Positions 26,702 through 39,123 of a stretch of DNA of 64,000 nt are shown piece after piece (positions within the stretch are counted from its first letter, which is position 1; every line of letters starts with the position of its first letter). The notes under the pieces are model-generated. The model was not told where the DNA came from and ran no database searches. It saw nothing but the letters and a program-made list of their open reading frames with translations. The DNA lies in the NCBI GenBank assembly GCA_904063045.1, contig CAJFCJ010000010.1, positions 1,550,001 through 1,614,000 of the forward strand, written 5' to 3'. The position numbers and the translations under genes are program-made. This DNA comes from Dimorphilus gyrociliatus. Taxonomy: Eukaryota; Annelida; Polychaeta; Dinophilidae.

Positions 26702-27892
26702 TTAAACAAACATTAAAAATTTGTCATATTGCAAATAACTTATAATAGAAGGGGGTAGAGGAAGTCGCTCAACGTCGAAGGCGACGTTCCGTAATTGAGA
26801 TCTTATCTTAAGACGACAAAAATGCGATAATGACGGTGGTTTTGAGGTCCAATCTTTAACCACTTTTTTGCAAGCCTTTTCTCTGTCCGTATTTCCTATC
26901 ATATGCATTTGGAATGTGGTGTTGCATATATTTAGACCAGCGTGTAGTAGCATTGATAACACTGACGGACACTGGTAGAATAGTATCGAGTTTTCTTTAT
27001 CAATAGTCTTAATATTTGTCCCATACAAAAGCAGGAGCCTAATCAATTCCCTCCTACTATTTAAGCTTGCTTTTAGAGCTAATTCTAAAAGCGGGACTGC
27101 TTTCGTACTTCTATTTGGATCATATCCTCGTTTTAGAAAGATTTCCATTATTTTTGGTAGGCATAGTTGAATTGCCTTTTCTAGCGCTGCGCCAATGCAA
27201 ACGCCTTGAGCTAAGAAAGCCTCATATAAAATCTCCACTATTTTAACATTATTCGTTTCTATGGCGTCTACTAAAAGCGTTCTTGACGGATCAGTTCCCA
27301 CTTTACAATCAACACCCGCTCCTGCCTCTAGCAGCGCCCTCAAGCATCCTATCGATTCGGCAGATAGAGCCAAAGGCAAAGCGGACGATAGATAACCCTG
27401 ACGACCAATTTTTCCGCCGTGTTCTATAAGAAGTTTAACTCCCGAAACGTCCCCATTCTTACTGGCCAGCATCAGTGGTGTATACCCGGAAGCATCCGAA
27501 ACGTCCGCTCTAATGCCTAATTTTAAGAGTCGTTTTATGCACTGATAAGATCTTAGTGTAACTGCAACGTGAAGAGCCGTTTTTCCATTGTTGCCTTCCG
27601 ATTTAGCTCCACCCCGAACTAAAACTTCTAGTAAATCTACCCAACCTAACCTTACAGCCAATGTCAATGCAGTTTCACCATTCTGGTCCAAGCGGTCTAA
27701 TTTAGCTCGTTTGAGAGTTTCCTTGAGCAAAGTTATATTACCAGAAGCAACAGCTTGATGTAAAGGTGGCATTGCTGGATCACAGAAGTATTGACCAACA
27801 AAAGCCACATTTTCTCGTTGAACGGAATTTATTGATGCCTTTTTTGATGCATCTTCTAATTCTGCTACAGCGTAGCTTTTAACCCTCAACAT
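26702..27892 (-). CDS. Ankyrin-repeat and SOCS-box protein (ASB-like)
   Basis: Likely substrate receptor of a cullin-5 RING ubiquitin ligase. A single coding exon gives 396 residues. About eight to ten ankyrin repeats run from residue 40 to 310, with typical helices such as GETALTLAVRLGWVDLLEVL, GKTALHVAV and GYTPLMLASKNGDVSGVKLL. The C-terminus has a SOCS box: SLSHFCRLKIRSQL then VERLPLPPSIISYLQY, with the LPLP element used for cullin-5 docking in known members. The ATG at 27892 lies just after a good 3' splice site (TTTTTCAG ending about 27899), so at least one 5' UTR exon lies upstream. The repeats are too degenerate to name the ASB subtype. Its neighbour inversin is also an ankyrin protein, but the two show no special likeness. 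Confidence 0.85.
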   Translation of the reverse strand: MLRVKSYAVAELEDASKKASINSVQRENVAFVGQYFCDPAMPPLHQAVASGNITLLKETLKRAKLDRLDQNGETALTLAVRLGWVDLLEVLVRGGAKSEGNNGKTALHVAVTLRSYQCIKRLLKLGIRADVSDASGYTPLMLASKNGDVSGVKLLIEHGGKIGRQGYLSSALPLALSAESIGCLRALLEAGAGVDCKVGTDPSRTLLVDAIETNNVKIVEILYEAFLAQGVCIGAALEKAIQLCLPKIMEIFLKRGYDPNRSTKAVPLLELALKASLNSRRELIRLLLLYGTNIKTIDKENSILFYQCPSVLSMLLHAGLNICNTTFQMHMIGNTDREKACKKVVKDWTSKPPSLSHFCRLKIRSQLRNVAFDVERLPLPPSIISYLQYDKFLMFV

Positions 27893-28513
27893 TTAGATCT
27901 GAAAAAGTGGTGATTTACAGTAATCAATGTCATACTTATTCTCCTGTAGAAACAAACGTATGGGGTTACGACTTTTCTATTTTTTTTCCTGATTTTCTAC
28001 GACAGGTGGAAATAATTTATAACAGCTGCTTATCTTAGCAAAATCGCGCACGTTATATATTATGCTCTGATGATAAATATCTAATTTTAAGTTAAGAGAA
28101 ATAATTTTTTGAACTGCTTTACTTTTTCATATGATATGAACGCATAGTAAAGTTTTTTGATAATCGTTTCCTTCGACTCGGTGCTTAAATATCCAACCTT
28201 ATTTTAAAATCCGAAGAGTGAATATGAATTATAAAAGAGAGCGATGATAGGTGAATGAAGATTCTTTTACGTCACAGTTGAATGATGATTTTTTCATCTG
28301 TACAAAGTACCTAAAATATATATCTTTGACAAAATAAAATCGTTTTACGTGAAATAAACTTACGTTTAGAACATGACTAATGCTTAGTGAATAGATATAG
28401 ATCAAAAAACCAAACAAGAGTGATAATATGTGAAATAAACAAAACAAAAAAAAATATCGTAAACTTTTGGAGTTCTTTTATTGATTTTAGTTTAATTTTT
28501 ATAGAATATGAGG

Positions 28514-28521
28514 CGCCATCT
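28514..28521 (-). promoter_or_regulatory. AGATGGCG word (CTCF-core-like)
   Basis: TATAGATGGCGCC on the minus strand fits YAGRKGGCR, in non-coding DNA between the ASB-like gene and inversin. Function inferred. Confidence 0.35.
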
Positions 28522-29538
28522 ATACTAAAATAACATTCTCATCGAATGTCTTGAGAAGAATAAAGTTAAACACTGAAGAGAAAAGATATATCTATCAAAA
28601 AAATAATAGTAAACTGAAGATAAACGAAAGATATAGAGAGTTCTAAATATTACTATAATCGAGAAGGGAGAGAACCAAGACAAATTTACAAAGAAAGATT
28701 TAAACTAAAGTAATCTAAGATTATAAATAATCAATTCGGTTAATTTATCTTTCAGGATAGACATAGAATTACAGAATGTTCTATATATTGCAATATGTTC
28801 TATAAATATTTTCTTATATATTTTACAAAGGTAATTTGTAAGTTCAAGAAGAAGAGGAAATAATTTCGTAGAATAAAAGAAATGAAAATGTTAAATCACC
28901 TTCTAATATAGTATTTTAGATAAATTGTTTCCTTAAAATATCCTTATCTTAAAGAAATGCTTAAAGGTAAGTGGAATGCTTACGAAGAATATAGAATTTT
29001 TCGCGACGGAATTGTATAGAATATAAGGGTTTATAAAGATAAATTCAGTAATATATACAATTATTGCATTAGACTTATCTAACTGCATTACACAGAAAGA
29101 TTCCAGATCTTAAATAAGGTAAATACTGTTTTTTTTTATTGACCTAAGAGGAAAATTTTTTTACCAATTCTGTCAAGTGAATAAGATTATCTTGATTGCT
29201 TTTAGAAAGATTGAAAGGACATGTAAATATCTTTATTCTTTATGATGTTTTTTTATTTGTAACTGAAAAGGAAAGACATAAAATAGATGGATAAATTAAA
29301 TATTAAAAGCTGTCTGTAATCAAAATAACAAATTTAGCAATTAGATAAGAAACGGATTCTCTTTTGTACTGGATTATGTCTTCTTTCCTAACAATTCCTT
29401 TAATTCCTTTACATTAAGATAAATAAAGATTACTTTATTTTGAAGAAAATCAGCCATTATTTATTTCAGTATTCTTGGAATAGGCTAATATTAATTACAA
29501 ATTTAAGCTTTTTGGCAAGTGAATAAAGGCATGTCCAA

Positions 29539-29546
29539 CGCCATCT
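29539..29546 (-). promoter_or_regulatory. AGATGGCG word (CTCF-core-like) near inversin 3' end
   Basis: TGTAGATGGCGTT on the minus strand fits YAGRKGGCR. It lies about 110 bases past the inversin stop codon and about 1.0 kb from the copy at 28514, in the same orientation. Confidence 0.35.
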
Positions 29547-29654
29547 ACAGAGAATCATTAGAATAGTGATTGGGTTGTTTCTGTGCTATTTTCAGTACGT
29601 AGAATGATAAAATTATCATTTCGCAAATTATTCTAAATATCTGTATAAGAATTT

Positions 29655-32600
29655 TCAAACGTAGGGATTATATTGATCAACTGCAAAATTAAAGGACAGT
29701 GCAGCTGGAGATGAAGCATATTTTAACCATAATGGTCTGTTAATGGCTTTCAATTTGGGAAACCATTGGTCAGGCTCCGTTACATTTTCGTCTCCTATTA
29801 ATAAATTATTAGGGACAGTGTCAGCGGTAACTCAGATAGCATTAAATTAATTTTTTACCATATATATGCCGGACTAAGGCCTCCTGTTTAGCTGAGATTA
29901 CTGCTGGGTCCCATATTTGTAACACTTTTCTCTTTTTTGAGGTTAATTCATTCAATTTGGACAAGACTCTCCTCCTATCATTAATTTAAACAGGCAATTA
30001 CATATATGAATAATGCAGCATGGTAACCAAACTTTCTATACCTATAATACTTTCTCCAAGCCAACTGAATAGTTAACGCTGCCAATTCTCTAATCATATC
30101 GTCATTTCCGTTCCTGACGAATCCGCTGGATTTATACCTTTGGAAACAAAATTTTTTACCAAATTAAGGATGCTACTTAAAAATAAATAGAAGAATGATC
30201 ACCGTCTCCAAGCTCTTTGAATTACAATTGCGGCTGTAATTTTTGCTTTTATCAATTTTTTTCTCTCTTTTTCTCTGCTGATATTTCTTCGATAACTATT
30301 CTTTCTCTCCAGTATCATCTCGTTAGTTTCGGAACGATCTATTTGTTTTGAGTTTTTCGAATTTTTTTTGGTTACCGGAAGTTTCTCTGCACGTATATGC
30401 CTAGATTGCTTCCTGGAATACGTTTATTTTAGTAAAAGTCAAAGTTCGTTGAAAAATCTCCTTCAACCTTCCTCTATCAATATTTCCCCGTTAACAGTAT
30501 TTACCTTTTTTCTTCAAGTTGTTTCTGATGCTTTTTTCTTAATAAGTTTCTCTTTTCTTCTAATTCCCTTCGAACAGCTAAACCTCGAATGACTGATTGA
30601 ATTTTTGTAGCAGCCGATTCTTGAATTCCTCTAATGGAGAGGGCCCCCTGTTCAATTAAGAATTGTGCCACTTTTTGGTGATTCTCCAATAACGCATAAT
30701 CTAACGGAGTGTATTTATCCTCAGTTAATTCCATATTATTAAGAGAGGCTTGAAATTGTATTAAAATTTTAGCAGATTCCAGATGACCTTTACTACAAGC
30801 CCAGTGAAGTGCTGTCATGCCCTAGAAAAAGTACAAAATATAGAAATTAATGTTTTATTATATTTTGTTAATTTTGTAAATAAAATAGAACTTACTTCGT
30901 TATCTTGCCAATTCGGATCAGCCTTGTATTCTATCAAAATTATCATACAATTTACATGACCACTATATGATGCACATTGCAAAGGAGTTCGACTGTTATA
31001 TATAAATATATATATATACAGTATATTTATTTTTTACAAAGTTATAAACTAGATCTTTAAAAAAAACTAAACTAAAAAAATAACTAACCCTGATCTATCG
31101 TAAACATCCGGATTCAATCCAAACTTAATTAACATGGAACATATGTGGGCGTGGCCGGAAAGAGAAGCCCAGTGCAGAGCGGATCTACCATCAGCATCCC
31201 TAGTTTCTAAATCCACTCCACTTTGGTATAAAATACGAAGAACTTCTTCGTGACCATACTCGCATGCACGGAAAAGTGGAGTTAAACTTAATTGGTCCAT
31301 TACATTCTTATCCGATCCATAGGCTAGAAGCAATTTTACCGTAGAAGCGTGACCATTTTGAGCAGCTGCGTGCAAAGCGGTTGCACCGTGATTATCAACA
31401 TGATGAACATTGCAACCGGCTTCTACCAAGAGAGACAGAGCATCGTCAGCTCCGTGACCGGAGGCCCAAATTAGAGCAGTCCTTCCCTCGCCGTCCGATT
31501 CGTCCCTAATTACCTGAGAAATTCCGCCCAAAAGAGCTTTTACGCAGCCAGAATAATTATTCTTTGCACTGTAATGCAAAGCGGTTGCGCCGTTACTGTC
31601 TGTCATTCCGCAATCAATCTTAAATTCCATAAGAATTTTTACTATTTCTTGCCTTCCCAACACCGATGCCCAGTGTAAAGGAGTACGGAATAGAGAATCA
31701 ACACAAGAAACGGAGCATTTCTCATTAGAAGCCTAGAAATAGAAATTCTGCAGATAGCTCCAATAAAAATTTAATTAATAACTGACTAATGTCCTGACAG
31801 CATTCTCGTCACCATAGGCGGCTGCCTGGTGTAAAGATGTTCTTCCTTCATAATCCTGTACGTTAATTATACTCGGTTCCACTTCCTATTCAAAAAATAA
31901 TTACTTCTTAATTAAATCGCTCAGTTTTTAACAGAATTTCATGTTATTATTATAAATATTGTGATTATAATTATTTACAAGTAGATAACTAATGCAGTCA
32001 GTTGCGAATTGCCCTTTTCCCATTGCTGCCCAATGTAGGGAAGTTTTACCAGTGATGTCTTGAGTAGAAGCCTTCATTCCCTAGTGTTTTTGAGACATTG
32101 TATGAAATTATGTCATAATTACGTAATAGATCATAGTCTATATTTAGAAATTTTGATTTTTACATTATTTATAAGTATTTTAACAATTTCTAGATGGCCA
32201 GACGAACAACTCCAATGCAATGCAGTTTTCTGTTTATAAAAAAAATAGATTTCTCTAATTAACGCTGTTTTTTAACAGAAATATTTTGCCATTAACTTTT
32301 TGCTTATCCGTATCTTCCAGGTCACGAGCATTTAGATGCTTTAACATTAAATTTAAGCATTTTGCATTCGAATACCTAGACGATAGAAGGAGAGAATTTA
32401 ATCCTTCGTTATCTTTGTCCATAATATTTGCTCCCCTTTGTAAAAGCATCTCTATAAATGCAATGTTTCCCTGACAAAGTATATAATGAATGTATTAATC
32501 GATTAATTAATTAGCTATTATTCTTCTAAAGACCTTCTGCACGGCGTAATGTAAAGCTGTTTTGCCTGTAGAATCTTTAATCGTAATGTCAGGGTCATAG

Positions 32601-32842
32601 TTTAACAAAACCTCAAAGCAGTCAGTGTATTCCCCGAGAATTGAATATAATAATGGGCTTTTCCCTGTTTTGTCCTGCGTATTTAAATTCTTCGTACCTT
32701 CCACTTCTAATTGTTTTTCTAAAGATTCCTTATCTCCATTCGATATGTATTTATGTAAGTTTGTTAATCGGGAATAATTAGTGCCACTTGATCTTCGATC
32801 GTTCAACAATTTTGGCTTGGCCGACTTTTTTCTTGGTTGCAT
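29655..32842 (-). CDS. INVS: Inversin (nephrocystin-2) orthologue
   Basis: Ciliary scaffold of the inversin compartment; in vertebrates it acts in left-right asymmetry, planar polarity and Wnt signalling. The ATG at 32842 starts a short basic leader, then many ankyrin repeats: first exon 32842-about 32530, then about 32447-32300 and several short exons around 32230-31790, a large block 31735-31075, about 31000-30895 and 30818-30505. The order of motifs follows human INVS closely: DSLFRTPLHWA, TPLFRACEYGHEEV, DKYTPLDYALLENH, GALSIRGIQESAATKIQ. IQ motifs are near residues AATKIQSVIRGLAVRR, then AAIVIQRAWRR (about 30215) and ALTIQLAWRKYYR (about 30060). The last exons include KRKVLQIWDPAV and a tail ending at the TGA at 29655. 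All junction phases I tested agree. Confidence 0.93.
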
Positions 32843-33084
32843 GTTCCTGTTTTGGTTAGAGAAGATTTAATTCACCGTCTTAATCTTAATCAGTTGCATT
32901 TGATAGGCCTATATAGTTTTTCAATTGTATAAAGATTACACCAGTAAAGTTATTAATTGTATTATATATACGTATTTGATATTGGGATATAGTTAAACTA
33001 TAATTTATTAACAATAGATATTTGCTGTCGTCAATCTACTAAACTGCGTTACTGCGAACTTTGTTAAGAACAAACAACTGCAAA

Positions 33085-33111
33085 AGAGAGAGAGAGAGAG
33101 AGAGAGAGAGA
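33085..33111. repeat. (GA)n microsatellite
   Basis: About 13 GA units, some 240 bases upstream of the inversin start codon. Confidence 0.9.
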
Positions 33112-34390
33112 CGGTTGAGATACAGCTGATTTTTCAGTTTCTTATAAAAGCGTCTAATCTTTTGTAACAAACAAAAGAGAGAGAATCGAAGTAAGAAAAT
33201 AAATTAACAGCCAAATTTCAACTTTTTTGATATATTACATAACTTTTTAATTTTCTTAAATGATCTTTTTTCTTCTCTTTCTCTCTCTCTGCCTCTCTTC
33301 CCTTCCTTGTCCATCCTCAATTATTTGTTGAAACCTAAAAAACGAATACTTTCAACTTACTTTTTACATTAATATTTAGTATTTAAAGAACCAAACGGAT
33401 TTTCATTGTGATAGTTAGAACTAATAAGGCCTATACTGTCGTTAAGTTAGTAAAGTATAATTATATCTAATGAATATTCAAATGAAAAAGATTGATCTAT
33501 TACGCTGTTATGACTACAACGTAGGATAAGCTATTCTTTCTCTTTTAGATCTGTTAACGAATCGTAACGGGTAATGCCATCTACCCTTCCCGTGGCGAAT
33601 TACGCCGTTTTACAAGCTAAGCCTAATATAAGTGAGACCCGCAAGCATTATATTAATTAGCAAGGGAGAAAGAAGACAAACGAGAAAGCTTCTATCAAAG
33701 TTTTCCATTAAATTAGTCTTTTTTTCCAGGAATAAAAAGTTAACCTCTAATGTTGCCGTTCCTCTTCCCATTCAAGTACTAAAGACATAAGAGCCATAAC
33801 TTTATATCTATAGAGTCGATAATTGTACGGATATTTGATCGTATTCTTTACTTCAATTCCATCTCTCGTATTACTTTCCCCCCGTCGAAAAAGAAGCAAT
33901 CATTAGATTAGGATCTGATGAAAATCTTAATTGTCATATGAATTATGAATAAAGAGGGGCTCTTAAAAGATAAAAAGGATTCCATTATTATAATATTTCT
34001 TTTATATTAGTTTACTTTATTCTAGACAATAGAGACATCGTTAATTAAAAATGAAAAAAAATTTCCCCAAAAAAATATGGTTCAATATAAAAATTGGAAA
34101 AGACAAAAAAACTTGTCCAAATCATTCACTTTACATTTAAAAGTAAAAGAAAAAAGAGGAGAAAGTAATTTTTAAACAAATTTTACAGAACGGAGAAGGT
34201 GAAGGAGGGGAAGGGCTGGGAGAAGGAGAGAATAGATACAGTTATATACGAATGGAAGATGATGGATACACTGCATAATGTCATATTTTCTTTATACACA
34301 CCACAATGACAATGATGATAATGATATATGAATATAAATGATCGAAAAAATCAAAAATTAAGACAAATAAACAAAAAAATCAAAAAAGCA

Positions 34391-34562
34391 ACAGAGAGAG
34401 AGAGAGAGAGGGAGAGAGAAAAAGATAATGAGATATGGTCCAATTTTTTTTCCTTTGTCTTCTAATATTAAAAACAAAAGTGAAAATTAAATATTTTTCT
34501 GTTTTCATCAAACATAATATGGGAAAAAACAAGAGATAGAGAGATAGAGAGAGAGAGAGAGG
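34391..34562. repeat. Interrupted (GA)n tracts
   Basis: Two (GA)n runs, about 34391-34420 and 34535-34562, in purine-rich low-complexity DNA. Confidence 0.85.
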
Positions 34563-35055
34563 AATAGTATATACTACAAGTCTAAATTAGCTAATTTAAA
34601 TATTATTTCAATCTATATAGGTTTTTTTTTGTTGTTGTTTTTTAAAAATTTTGTGTACATTTTACATTAATATTTCTTAATAAAATAAAAAATTTAAACT
34701 AGTTTTGTTTTTTTTTAAAAAAACAAAAAGATTAAATATTATTTGCAAGATTGAGTTTTTTTTTCATTATTGTTATTATGATTATGAGAGGATAAGTATA
34801 ATTAAGTGGTGATTGAGACAAACATGATTTAAATGGGTGAAATTTATGACGATGATGATTATTATTATGATGATGAATGATAATGACGATGTATTATTAA
34901 TACATAATAATTAAAGGATAAGCGAAAAATGTGGCGTTTTTAGATGACACTCTTTTTAATGGTTATTAACAAATGAACATACAGAAAAAGAGGGAACGAA
35001 ATAAATGAAGAAAGAGCACGAAACCCATGCGAAAGAGGAAGGTTTTAATGTTCCA

Positions 35056-36468
35056 TTATTCTAGTTCGAAGTCTATAAACTGAGATAAAACGTCCTTTAT
35101 ATTGTAGGAGAAAAGCTTTCGTTCTGTATGAATAAAAAAGAAAAGCAGATGTAATTAAATATATATATATATATATAATTTTTTATTAGTTGTTACACAC
35201 TACTCTTTAGTGTGTGACCTAATTTAAAGCTTTTATTAGAATAGAAAACGGATATTTTTTATTTGTTTTTGTTTTTTTTTTACCTAATTGAACGACTGTC
35301 GACTCCATTCCACCTTCAAATTGTTCTATTTTTTTTTCATATTCTCCTAGTTGTTTTTTAACGCCATTGGTTTTCCGATGAAGTTTCTCGTTCAAACTCT
35401 TTAAATCTTCAACGTACGAATCCAAATTCTTTAATCGAGAAGTTCGCCTGCGAGCTTCGCGCCAAGTAGCCTTAATCGGTGATATTTCTGGCGGAGTGAC
35501 AATCCTAGGTAGTTTGGCCTCTGACTGTTTCTCTTGTAATTGACTTTTAAGTTTTTGATGATGTTCTTCCCACTGGCTATGTTCATTCTTATACCTTTAT
35601 TGAAGAAAAGAAAGAGAGTAGTTGTAAACTTTTTTGTTTTGTTATTTTTTATTAATAATACATCTTTACTTAATGAACTGGAAAATTATCTTACTTTTCA
35701 ATATCATCCTCTAATACTTTATGATTGACATTCTCCTCAACGGTTAGTCTATAGATAAAAGAACAGGATATAGAATTATATATAAGAAACGAATGAATAA
35801 CACAATCATATTAACAAAATATACACACCTTTCTTGAGCGACTTGCGAAAAATTCTCCGTCTTTTTCACTTCGCCAACCATTTCTTTAATCTCCTTTACA
35901 GTATCTCGAGAGAGAGAATCGGTACCCAATGTCTGCTTAGTTGTATTTAATACAGCTTTTATTATCCTATATTCAGCCATATTTTCGGGTGTAGCCTGTG
36001 TTTTATACAACAAATAATAATATACTCTTAATCATTATCGATTATTGCTATCTAAATGAGCAATCAGAAGCAAAATTTGACAAGTCGATTTCAATGTTTA
36101 AATTAACTAACCTGTTCGGGGAACTTTACAAAGCAGTTTTTCTTGATCTTCTTCACGACAGGCTGATCATTTTCATCGTCTCGTTGTTGTTTATCGATAT
36201 AAGTTTTCAGGTTCATAATAACCGGTGGTTCGGGCTGAGATTTGATTTCGTTTCGAACAGGCCGTTTAACTGCATTTCCACGGCAGAAAGGAGAAGTTTG
36301 AGTATAGGTATTGCAAACCCCTTGGAATTCCTGCATGATACTTTCGGAATCAAGAAAAACTTCTTCAGTTTCAGTTGTTATTCGTACAACGGTTTGAGTA
36401 GACGCTTCCATCGTCTGACGACGTTTCTTCGCTGGAATAATAAAGGCTTCTTGTTTATTAGCCGCCAT
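35056..36468 (-). CDS. Unidentified coiled-coil protein (possibly kinetochore DSN1-like)
   Basis: Exons: ATG at 36468 to about 36112, about 35998-35830, 35750-35696, 35597-35282 and about 35115 to the stop at 35056. The product is roughly 300 residues. Residues 1-120 are polar, with a basic stretch (PAKKRRQ, VVKKIKKN) that could be a nuclear signal. The rest is mostly helical and heptad-like: an acidic segment, SQWEEHHQKLKSQLQEK, a basic patch TWREARRRTSRLKNL and a second coil YVEDLKSLNEKLHRK, ending in YNIKDVLSQFIDFELE. The order (helix, W-containing helix, final coil) loosely recalls DSN1 of the MIS12 complex, but the likeness is weak and the name is not assigned. Another cell-division or centrosomal coiled-coil protein is as likely. 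Confidence 0.6.
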
Positions 36469-37486
36469 GATTTTGAATTTAGGTATAGCTAAATAACGGA
36501 AAAAACTAGCAACCCTGGAGCATGCCTAGTGCACTCTGGTGTACAACAGTTTCTTATTTGAAACACTTAGTTATATTCTATTGAAATTTTATCAACACAA
36601 AGTTTGTTTTTTCAAAATTTAAACTCACTAAGTAGTAATTTACTTTAACATATTCTCACTATTTTTATAATGATTTTATAAACGAATATTAATAGTTTTT
36701 TTTTAATTTACTCTATTTATTAAGATTTAATTTAAATGTTATGTAATTATCCCATATTAAATGTTATTAGTAATTATAAATTTACGCAAAAAAATTATGT
36801 ATTATCTATTTGAAAAAGCTAAATTTATGATAAAAATATAATATATACCAGTAATTTCCTGTTGGCAAGTACCGTAAACTGAATTTAGAGTTACCGATTT
36901 TGAGTAGTTGTATGTCAACTGTAACCCAGACAGGCTGAATATCCTTGGTTTCCAGGGTTTTTAGGTCATCGTCACTAATGAATGCTTAAAAAAAATAATA
37001 ACACGAGACCATGTAAGCAGCCAATTTCCCAAAAGTTCTAAATAGAGTTTGAACTCTACTTTCTCTCAACAATGCATGGCTTAATAATTTTACTATAAAA
37101 AAGCTACTTTTTAAAATTTCTTGCTAAACTATTCAGGTTGTTCGTTAAGCTAAGTAAAAAGGTAAGAATGAGGGTAATAGGTCTATTTAAGTGCTCTTGT
37201 ATTTGTTTTTTGTTCAACATGCACATTTTTTTCGGCTAGACAGATCGCGTGATACCATTGCCTTCAGTTTCTCAACGACCGTTATTGCCTGTTTACGCGC
37301 CAAAAAATTTGTCCGGAAACGGAATTCTTCTAGCACGTGATCAAATCATGTGATTGCATTATCGTAAGGACTGAACAGATATTGAAAACATACAATAATT
37401 AATAAATATCAAACCGATCAAACTAGCAAATTTCTTAGATAATTGTACAAATCCTTAACTTTTATTCTTTTGCTGTAACGATAAGA
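36469..37486. other. Divergent intergenic region (coiled-coil gene / V-ATPase F)
   Basis: About 1 kb between two divergent start codons, so it must contain both promoters. It is AT-rich apart from a mixed patch near 37230-37360. No coding exon recognised. Confidence 0.6.
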
Positions 37487-38154
37487 ATGGCGCATTTAGG
37501 AATAAAAGGAAAACTGTTGGCAGTAATAGGTGATGAAGATACATGTACTGGATTCTTATTGGGAGGAGTTGGGGAGTTGAACAAGCATCGGCATCCAAAT
37601 TTCCTTGTAGTTAGTAAGAGTAAGTGAATATCTAGATATTTTTTCAATGAAATAAGATTTAAAGATTAAAAATAACTTCGCTATTCTTAGATACTCCTGT
37701 GTCAGAAATAGAAGACTCCTTCAAAGCCTTCCTAAGTCGTACTGATATAGCAATTATACTTATAAATCAACACGTAAGTAGTATGTTTTTCCAATGAATT
37801 AATTAATAATTTATTGGTAATTTCTTGAATAAACAAACAAACAATAAATAATAAAGATAAATTTTACAGATTGCAGAATTAATAAGACATCAGTTAGATG
37901 CACATGTTAAACCAACACCTGCCGTTTTGGAAATTCCATCAAAGGATCATCCATACGACGCTTCAAAAGATTCCATTCTTCTTAGAGCCAAGGTAATGAA
38001 AATATTAAATATTTTCCGTATTAATAGAGAACGTAAGAAGTGTATTATAACTATAGAATTGAATGTATAACGTATATTTCTACAGTTGATTGCATAATGA
38101 TTTTTTTTCTTTTCTCTCCTTCAGGGAATGTTTAGCGCCGATGACTTTAAATGA
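37487..38154 (+). CDS. ATP6V1F: V-type proton ATPase subunit F
   Basis: Subunit F of the V1 sector, part of the central rotor shaft of the proton pump that acidifies endosomes and lysosomes. Four exons: 37487-37619, 37691-37773, 37870-37992 and 38125-38154, giving about 122 residues, the usual length. It contains the highly conserved [53 protein letters not shown] and the short tail [16 protein letters not shown]. All phases agree. A canonical housekeeping gene with nothing unusual. Confidence 0.97.
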
Positions 38155-38307
38155 AGTGAAATTGAACAACCACAAAGAGCGAATGAATGAATGAATAAAT
38201 AAATAAAAGGAAGGAAGAAAGAAAGAAAAGAGGGCAAAAAAATGTGTTTAGTTAGTCGATTAGTAAAAATTGTATAGAACTACTATAACACGTTCAATAA
38301 ATATATT

Positions 38308-38633
38308 TCAACCCTTATTGGCTCTCTCGTTAGTAGCAATCGAGGGTAGTGTGAAAAGTTTACCTAGAATCCTATCTAATTGGAATCGATTCGTTGAAGG
38401 ATTGGCAAAGTCATATTTAAAAGTTCTTTCTCTTTCTAGATGACGATTGTCTATTCTTCTAAAATACGTATGAGTCTTCTCTCTTCTTAAATCCAATTTT
38501 TTCATATCTTTTCTCAACTTTTCCTTTCTATAATTATAATTTTTTTTTTCATAAAGCAAATTATTACCGAAATTCTTATTTAATTGCAGATTAAATAGGC
38601 CTACTACTATTGATATTTAAACTATTCTTTTCA

Positions 38634-38675
<42 letters not shown>

Positions 38676-39123
38676 TAAATAGAAAGAAAAATGTTAAATA
38701 ATGAAAGAGATTTGTTGATTTTATATATAAAAAAAGAAGTACAATAATTTAGTTAAAATAAATTAATAGTTAAAAAACTATAACAAGTTTTTTTGGCCAA
38801 AGGTACTGTAGCTTTATTAAATATGCAAAAGCCTTTTCAATTAGGCTGTAATAACGCTACTTGATAGAACCTTAATCCCTACCAAGACTATCATAAAATT
38901 ATATGTGAGTATAAAAATAGAGAATTTTGGTAAAATTTTACTTTAATTCCATGTAATACTGTTGACGTTGAATATCTGAAGTAGCAACTTTTGCGTCTAA
39001 AGCATAGCGTCTTATAACTCTGTCTCTATGCTTTGCCAACTCTTGATGATTGAGAAATAGTTGTTTATGATTTGTCTGCTTCCTCATGGATTCAAATTTC
39101 GCCAGACGAGTTTGTTCATCCAT
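38308..39123 (-). CDS. Small basic helical protein, unidentified
   Basis: Two exons: ATG at 39123 to about 38942 (ending YYMELK before a GTAAAA donor) and about 38529-38308, with a 3' splice site ATTATAG before RKEKLRK. The product is about 135 residues, unusually rich in K, R, Q, H and E and predicted to be all helix; fragments include ELAKHRDRVIRRYALDAKV, DIQRQQYYMEL and KTHTYFRRIDNRHLERERTF. No signal or membrane segment. Small Arg/Gln-rich helical proteins of this kind are common among axonemal microtubule-associated proteins (for example CFAP141), but no clear family match is seen. The intron holds a long (AT)n tract at about 38636-38673. The two-exon structure is plausible, not proven. 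Confidence 0.5.
38636..38673. repeat. (AT)n microsatellite in intron
   Basis: About 18 uninterrupted AT units inside the predicted intron of the small basic protein gene. Confidence 0.9.

Larger units (their letters stand above)
27893..29654. other. Non-coding: 5' UTR/promoter of ASB-like gene and 3' flank of inversin
   Basis: About 1.8 kb of AT-rich DNA between the inversin stop and the ASB-like start. No coding exon found. A 5' UTR exon of the ASB-like gene is expected here, because a 3' splice site abuts its ATG. Two CTCF-core-like words lie at 28514 and 29539. Confidence 0.55.
32843..35055. other. Non-coding: promoter side of inversin and 3' flank of coiled-coil gene
   Basis: About 2.2 kb with no coding exon. 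It contains (GA)n tracts, long A or T runs and ATG/GAT-rich simple sequence near 34840-34900. The inversin promoter should lie close to 32850-33100. A TAGGCCTA word is at 32904. Confidence 0.6.
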
